DNA of 64,000 bases, taken from Symbiodinium kawagutii (lineage: Eukaryota > Sar > Dinophyceae > Suessiales > Symbiodiniaceae). Positions 57,708 through 64,000 of this stretch are shown here, one piece after another; position 1 is the first letter of the stretch, and every line of letters starts with the position of its first letter. The stretch is from NCBI GenBank assembly GCA_009767595.1, contig VSDK01018320.1:133560-197559 (forward strand), given 5' to 3'. The translations under genes were made by a program, and so were the position numbers. The notes under the pieces are model-generated. The model worked only from the letters and a program-made list of their open reading frames with translations. It did not search any database and had not been told where the DNA came from.

Positions 57708-60700
57708 TGGTTAAAGCAGCTGGTCACCTGCCAGAGGTCTGACTCAGCAACAACCAGAGTTGTTTAAGCCATTGAAATATTGCCATAAGTAGTTCTTAAC
57801 TATCAAACTACTAATATAACTACCAATGGTAGAAATATCTACCAATGGTAGACATAATAATTGACATGTAGTTGTATCTGAGTAGTTATATCTACCATAA
57901 AAGTAGTTATGATATCTACCATTAGTATTGTATCTAATTAGTTGTATCTAACCATAACATACAACTTAAAAGTTATAAGTTATAATCAGATATATTTACC
58001 ATGAGTAGGTATGATTATAAGCAACATGGTTTTCTACTTCAGAGTTTTTAAGCATAATCATTGAAATATAGTTTCAAGTTATGATTGGTTGTATTTACAA
58101 TGAGTAGTTACCCTAGTTTCAACTGAAGTCACCCAACTTTGAAGATGTTCAAATGTTCATCTACGAGCCTGTGTTCAATGTTTCGGGGTAGGTCAGGTAG
58201 CTTGGAGGGGGCACATGTAGCCAAGTCTTGGAAAAGTCATCGCTGGTCCGAGCAAAAACGTCTTCTCAAATTCTTGCGCAGATCAGCACTGACAAAGACA
58301 CTTGTGGAACAACTCTTCTTCATAAATGATTAGCCATTGAGGACTGTCCCAATGGATTGCGGTGCTTATCCGTGCAAAAGTGCCCCTATGAGCATACCAA
58401 ATCAATCAGGCATGTTTCAGAAACGTATCAAGTGTCTGCTGATGGCTTTGAGATGCTTTGAGAAACGATGCCTGTGGCTACTGTACGCACCCCTTGGAGA
58501 AAATATGGCTTTGGGATGGTGACGACCCCATACCCCCATGCCATCACCCCTATCCTGCTGTTCGCAGGGTCATGGCTGTGAATCTGTGAAGCCTGAGTGA
58601 GACACCTCTCTGTTCCCCCCAACTGAGAGGTGGCTTTTCAACTCATGGAAAATATTGGTTCACAAATGCTGAATTAAGGGTTAACAATAATGATCACAAT
58701 CATGACGGGTTGATAAGTGCTTGATCATTAACCATTAATTAAGGGTTAAGAAGTTGTTCAATAATTGATAGTCCAGGATGGCAAATCAATTACGGGCTGT
58801 TCAATTGATGGATAATCTTTATCCCGTGTAACCATGTGGTAACCCTGATTCGCAACAATCATTTAGGGGTTTTATCAACTGCATATCTGGCGTTGTACGT
58901 AAGATACAAAATACCACTCCAAATGGATCCACACGGTTTGTCCCTCTTCTACCCCTTCATGACCCATACTTGCAAAACAACATAGCTACAAAACACTTCA
59001 AAAGATCTATATTCGCACAAGCTACAATATCTTGGTTGGTGGTTTCAACCCCTTTCAAAAGCAAAAGTCAATCAACCAACCATCGCATCCTTTTTTTATC
59101 TTGTGACAAATGAAAGCTGTCTCAAGACACCAACTGCATTTTGTCTTTGTCTATGTAACATACCGCGGAAGAAAACCATCCAACAACTTCTACCAACAAA
59201 CATGGTGGTCAACCGTCAACAGTTCACCCCATTGCCAAGTGGTTTGCCCCTGGAAACTGGGACCCAAGGGGACCAGGTAAACAACCAAAGAAAACAGGGG
59301 ATGATACGGTACCTGTTGGATGATTGCAGCTCTTTGGATCATTTACATTAAAGCACTTACCATAATTGCCATCATTTATACACTAGTGATTCTTAGCCAT
59401 GATTAATCCACTGGTTAATCCAGTATTAATTCATATCAATTCATTATTGATCCATTAGAAATCCATGATGAATCCACTCTGAATCCAGTGGTTAATTCAG
59501 TATTAGTTTAGTGTTGATCCATTGGAAATCAATCTTTAATCCGTTTTAATTCCAGTAGTAATCCATTATTGTCATTCTTAACTATTCTTCAGCTTATCAA
59601 TCCGATCCAACTTAGAAGCATCTGGGGTTCTGTCTAATCAACGGCGTGATGAGCGCTCTACCAATTCGTGGTGACGAAAAACTTTCGCCCAGCGAATGGT
59701 CAATGTTGTTCGCCAAAAGGCTGGGATACCCTGGGATATAGGATACATGGAGATACCCTGGGATGGAGATACCAACCATTTGAGGCATACCAAATATGGA
59801 CTAGTGATTGTTTTCGATCTTTTTTTCAGATACTTTACTTTTGTACATACTTCAAACAAATTTAAAAACAGATTGTCCTTTTCCGTATTGCTTAGGTGTC
59901 TTGCAACTCAACTGCACCCAGTGCCTCCGAAAATGACGGGTCCCCTACCATACTTAGGGGGCCGAGCGGTGCGAGGTGGATCATCCAGTTTTTCTGCTTG
60001 GCGTGTGTGCATGTTTGTATCAGTATTTCAATATATATATACACATGTACATGTATAATATATAATCAATTGTACATAATTCCGTGATGATTTGTGATGA
60101 TCCCTAGTAAACAGGTCACATCAGCATCATCCCGCCAATAGCCTCGGCATGCGGCAACCATCTTTGATCTGGATTTTTTCTCACTGATCTCGAGCCTTTG
60201 CATCGGAAATGTGTAATCCAATGTCTCTGATTTCGCTTCCCCAAACACAACATGACTGGAATGGCATCTGGCAGGATCTAGAACATCGGGAGTTATGGCT
60301 CAAAAAGACACGCTTCAGTGGACTACGCAGCAGGACCAGCGGTTTGGTATTTCCAATTCATGAGTGCAATACGTTTGAGCCATTCCCGATGGATTCATTT
60401 AGCATTGGCACCACAGCGACGACAACTTCTAGTCATCGCCTGTCGCCTGGTGCCTTAAGAAACTGGCATGTTTGACACGAGAATGTTGAAGCCCTCATGA
60501 ACTTTATCCTCATACACCAGGAAGCGGCAATAGTGCCCTGTACCCCTGGCTATTCTCATCCCCCAGCCAGCCATGACCAGTCTCTAGTCCTGTTGAGATA
60601 GGTTCACTACCAGATTTTTTGGATGGCTCCCCTTGTTTCCTCAACCATCGTTCCGGTGACAGCCAAACTGCCAGCATTTCGTGCATGACTCAAACTGCAG

Positions 60701-63493
60701 CTGCTGCAGCGAATCTCTACCTACATCTGACGGCACTACAAGTTCTTGAAACGATGCAGCCAGCAATAACGGTTGCATTTATGACCATTACCTGGGTTGT
60801 CCAAACATGGATGGTTTTTGCTGATTGATCCTGTTGAGACAGATCTCCCGTTCATCAAACAGCAACAGTTGAAGCATCTATTCATTGAGATGCTACAGCT
60901 GTTAAGAAAAGCCACAAATCTGAATCACAACAATATAGCACCATAGCTGTTGAGGACCAGTGACCAGAATGCATTGGCGGACCATGGATCGCCAAAGGTA
61001 TTGACAAACCATTCGGATGTCCCAAACAGTGCCGTGAACTACGCACGAGAGCCGCTCAACCAGCTGCCTGCGCCGTGGGCTCAGAAGCGATAACCGCAAC
61101 CCCACCACCAAAAGCGACAACAACAGGGCCTCAATGCTTGAGATCTGCTTGAGATCTTATTGAGATCCAGCTATTAATGATAGTGAGTGATGATTTGTGA
61201 TGGGTAAGGATGCTTCAACAGCTGATTTGTGGAAAAAAGATGGTTGAATGCCGTTCATGATGGGGGTTGACGGTCAAACATACTTAACTCATAGTATCAA
61301 CTACCACTATAGCAGCTATTAATGACCAATTAGAACAATAACCAGCTTGATGTATCTTGATGTATGATCAAATGATCGTGGTTAGTACTCGTTGCCACCC
61401 AGTACTGGACAATGGTTGATGCTTACTAGTGAATGATCATGGTCAGTAATGATAATGATAGTTGACAATGGTCAATCATGGCTGATTAATCCAGGTGAAG
61501 CATACCTGTCAAGAATGTAAAGAATTGCAACCAACACAATAAAACAAATCAAATCATCAACAGGCTGTTTAGCTACAGCATTGTGACTGTGAATCATCAT
61601 GAACCATCACTAGTCATCATGATCGTGTACCATCATCAGCCGTGATTAGCCCTTGTTTGTTGGTCGTTACTCCCTATTGTTGATCATTGGTTGGTTGGTT
61701 AACCGCTCGTCAATCATCTATCGCTGAAGTGACCAGAAAAATCATGTTTGCCAGTGCAGGGCCAAGTGGCATCAGTTTGGGACCCTGAAAATGCTGGAAT
61801 TTCAGCGATGCTGAGCTGACCGATTTGACCAGAGGCGGCATGCTCGATCAAAAATCCAAAATGCAACCTTTGTTTGATTTAGATTTCTATTTGGGCATGA
61901 TCTTTGTTTGCCATAGATCGATCTATATCAACTCAGCAAGCCTGTTTTGCTTGATGTCTTTAGTGGAGAAACCAGAGATTTTGGGGCACCAATTGATGGG
62001 CAGATTCCCTCGTGTCAAGATGTACACCTGGTTGTGGAATCAAACACACATTATCAAAATATCTGGTACTGCATGCTGACATGAACCAACCAGCCAGTAA
62101 CAACCGTTACACCATCTCAAACCCATGAAACTCGCATAAACCATCATTTGGCATCATCATACGTAGCCATGGGACATCATTGTGAACCTTGTTTTCGCCA
62201 TCATCTAGCAACAATAAACAATCGTTAGCTAGAATTAAGCCAACCATTGACAACCATTGAGCCATCATTCGTCACAACTGGTACCAACCATCACAATTAA
62301 ACCACCAATTCGTCATCATTTAGCCATGATTAACCACCATGAACCATCATCAACCACAGAAAATTCCGTGGTCCATGGTCATTAACCATAGAAAATCCAT
62401 GAAAATCCGATGATTTACACCCTGTGATGCCCCAGAAAAAAATTCACACAAGCCATCGCTCGCGCCTGTGGCTGGGGTGGGCTACCTGGACACCGCGCGG
62501 CATGCCAGGCCTCGACAGAACAGTTTGGCTGCAAGCAGGTGGGTTTTAACTAATACTAATGTTAATGGTAGGTAGTGATTATAAATGAATGATAGGTAAT
62601 GATAGGAAATCATTGGCATTAAATGATGTTGGTTTTAACTAATGTTAATGACTATCAATGGCGATTAATGTAACCTGATAGCTAAATGGTAATTACTATA
62701 AATGCTAGTGGTTAAATGGTAGTTTAATTTAACTAGTGTCAAATGATTGATGTTAGGTAGTGGTTAAATCCAAATATTAGTGTTTTATAACAGGTTAGTA
62801 TAAATGGTTTTAACTAGCGTCAATGATGATTAATGCTTGCTTAGCGATGCTTGATAATGATTAATGATAGGTAGTGTTTAAATCACGGCTTCTAGTTCCA
62901 TTGTAGTAGGTAACCAGCTGGTTTCTACCATTGCTGTTTGGGGCTTGTTTCCCAACAGAATCATCATGGTAGCTGGAAGCATAGGGTTACTGATCAAAAA
63001 GCGTTTGACGACAATTTTTGCTCATTAATCAGAACGAACTGGTTGTTTGGCTCTTGATGCAACTAATATCAAATCATGTTGACTAGTGATGGCTAATTGG
63101 TGCTAACCATCGACAACCAGTACTCGCCATCATTGTCCGGTATTGCCCCCGAATAGTTGCTACGATTGACTTGCCAAATGAATATGTTTCTCGATAGATA
63201 TCTTGAAACACTCCGTGGCTTTTTGCTGAATACTTTTTGGCTGTCAATGACAAAATCTGAAGCTCTTGTTAGATGAGATATGAAGATAGACGTTCGCACG
63301 TCGCACGCTTCCTGATATGCAAGTTTCCGAAACTCTCCTACTACGGTCCTGTCCATGCCATCAAAACAGGGTGCAACCTTGAAGTTGCCAGGTAACCTCG
63401 GCAGCCACCAAACATTGAGACATCCCAGAATTAGTTGGTATGCCATGCGGATCAAAACCGATGGTATCCTGAACTAGCGTAATTGGGAAAGGA
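57708..63493. other. Upstream region of the SET gene, no exon called
   Basis: AT-rich, with a family A left half at 59031-59090, fuzzy AATCCATTATTAATCCA repeats at 59390-59580, and a family D copy at 62889-62986. Possible islands lie at 57360-57440 (minus LPESSDGSGQLWVLEPASDS), 60100-60240 (minus EAKSETLDYTFPMQRLEISE) and 62455-62530 (minus AKLFCRGLACRAVS between CTTGCAG and TCCAG|GTAGCC). None has a supported chain. No promoter motif or spliced-leader acceptor could be assigned. Confidence 0.45.
62889..62986. mobile_element. Family D inverted-repeat element
   Basis: TTCTAGTTCCATTGTAGTAG, GTAACCAGCTGGTTTCTACC, end ATGGTAGCTGGAAGCATAGG. Confidence 0.82.
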
Positions 63494-63562
63494 TGGATGT
63501 TGGATGGATGTTGGATGGATGTTGGATGGATGTTGGATGGATGTTGGATGGATGTTGGATGG
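63494..63562. repeat. 11-bp minisatellite
   Basis: Six copies of GGATGGATGTT. It gives the spurious peptide GWMLDGCWMDV. Confidence 0.95.
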
Positions 63563-63574
63563 ACAACCATCAAA

Positions 63575-63820
63575 CCAGAACTTCAGGTGTCCTATGCGGC
63601 ACTTTCCGTCAGTTGTCCCACTGGTGGCTGTGGGACCTACGGGTACCAGCAGCTGTGACTGTGACCTCCATCGTGGGCCCCCTGGGCTTCCACGCTGGCA
63701 CCAAGCGATCATGCAGACTGGCGGAACACGTTCGAAGCTCGCGCTGCGTGAGGTTGAACAAGTCCTGGCCAGGCAACAAGTTCCACGGTGCTCATCGATG
63801 CTCCGGTGGAAATAGCCAAA
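63575..63820. other. GC-rich exon-like island, strand unresolved
   Basis: Plus: RSKLALREVEQVLARQQVPR in one frame and AAVTVTSIVGPLGFHAGTKR in another. Minus: QSQLLVPVGPTATSGTTDGK. Probably contains an exon of the next upstream gene. No domain recognised. Confidence 0.3.
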
Positions 63821-63852
63821 TTACGACATGAGATCGACATAGATGATCATAG

Positions 63853-63956
63853 TTGGTGGTTTCTTAGAATAGGGAACCCCTAAAAATGGTTGAATAATTA
63901 CTATAAATGATTAGATTTGGATGACTTGGGGGTACCCCTATTTTGAGAAACCACCA
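63853..63956. mobile_element. Family B inverted-repeat element
   Basis: GGTGGTTTCTTAGAATAGGG ... CCCTATTTTGAGAAACCACC, followed directly by AG and a GC-rich tract running to the window end. Confidence 0.9.
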
Positions 63957-64000
63957 GTTCCCTTTCCGGTCCGGTGGCAGCGGTTGACCATCAGAGCAGC

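Noticed and set aside
63483..63831. 110- and 112-codon plus frames beginning in the 11-bp repeat
   Set aside because: Their start codons and first 25 residues are repeat translation; only the GC-rich tail may be an exon.

Overview
This is a stretch of eukaryotic nuclear DNA with very short GC-rich exons set in long, AT-richer introns packed with small inverted-repeat elements. There is no bacterial gene organisation, rRNA, recognisable tRNA or CRISPR array. Exons of 50-220 nt, introns of 0.1-10 kb, GC as well as GT 5' splice sites, hundreds of bases of satellite, and 100-bp terminal-inverted-repeat elements that sometimes coincide with introns all point to a dinoflagellate, perhaps a Suessiales species (Symbiodiniaceae or Polarella type). 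That assignment is inference. Most ATG-to-stop frames in the window are chance frames or repeat translations. The real signal lies in exons read across splice sites. Every exon chain I could support reads on the minus strand, as expected of unidirectional dinoflagellate gene arrays.

Right and centre (57.7 to 30.1 kb, minus): one gene of about 11 exons encodes a SET-domain protein lysine methyltransferase of about 344 residues. All exon phases agree. The SET landmarks appear in the right order: a GVGAF motif, a TNSYS segment, SRFNHSCVPN, AAGQELCIYY, the CxCxxC post-SET cluster and an SDRRRQRM helix. Its fourth intron (9.8 kb) holds a strange block of about 6.9 kb (42.5-49.4 kb) that has none of the repeat families found everywhere else.

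Middle-left (29.7 to 24.2 kb, minus): a 138-bp assembly gap next to a GC-rich 540-bp coding-like block, then the 3' end of a second gene of unknown function (four phase-consistent exons). One of its introns is only 97 bp long and is entirely a family-D repeat, that is, an introner-like element. From 18.5 to 9.6 kb there are further minus-strand exons of unknown product, including one terminal exon ending at 17639. They are less certain.

Left end (2.7 to 0.37 kb, minus): exons of a ricin-B-type (beta-trefoil, QxW) carbohydrate-binding domain protein. Two of its 3' splice sites are formed by the terminal repeat of family-A elements. The window starts inside a 22-bp satellite lying downstream of these exons.

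Five families of short inverted-repeat elements, labelled A to E here, occur about 50 times. They make up most of what is not exon. Family A has ends CTGGTTGGTGG/CCACCAACCAG. Family B has ATGGTGGTTTCTCA/TGAGAAACCACCAT. Family C has hairpins with CCCCCAAACGAT. Family D has CTATGCTTCCAGTTACC/GGTAACTGGAAGCATAG. Family E has TATGGCTGTGGGTCAAAACC/TTGACCCATAGCCATA. The ends of A and D contain GT...AG, so these elements can splice themselves out of transcripts.
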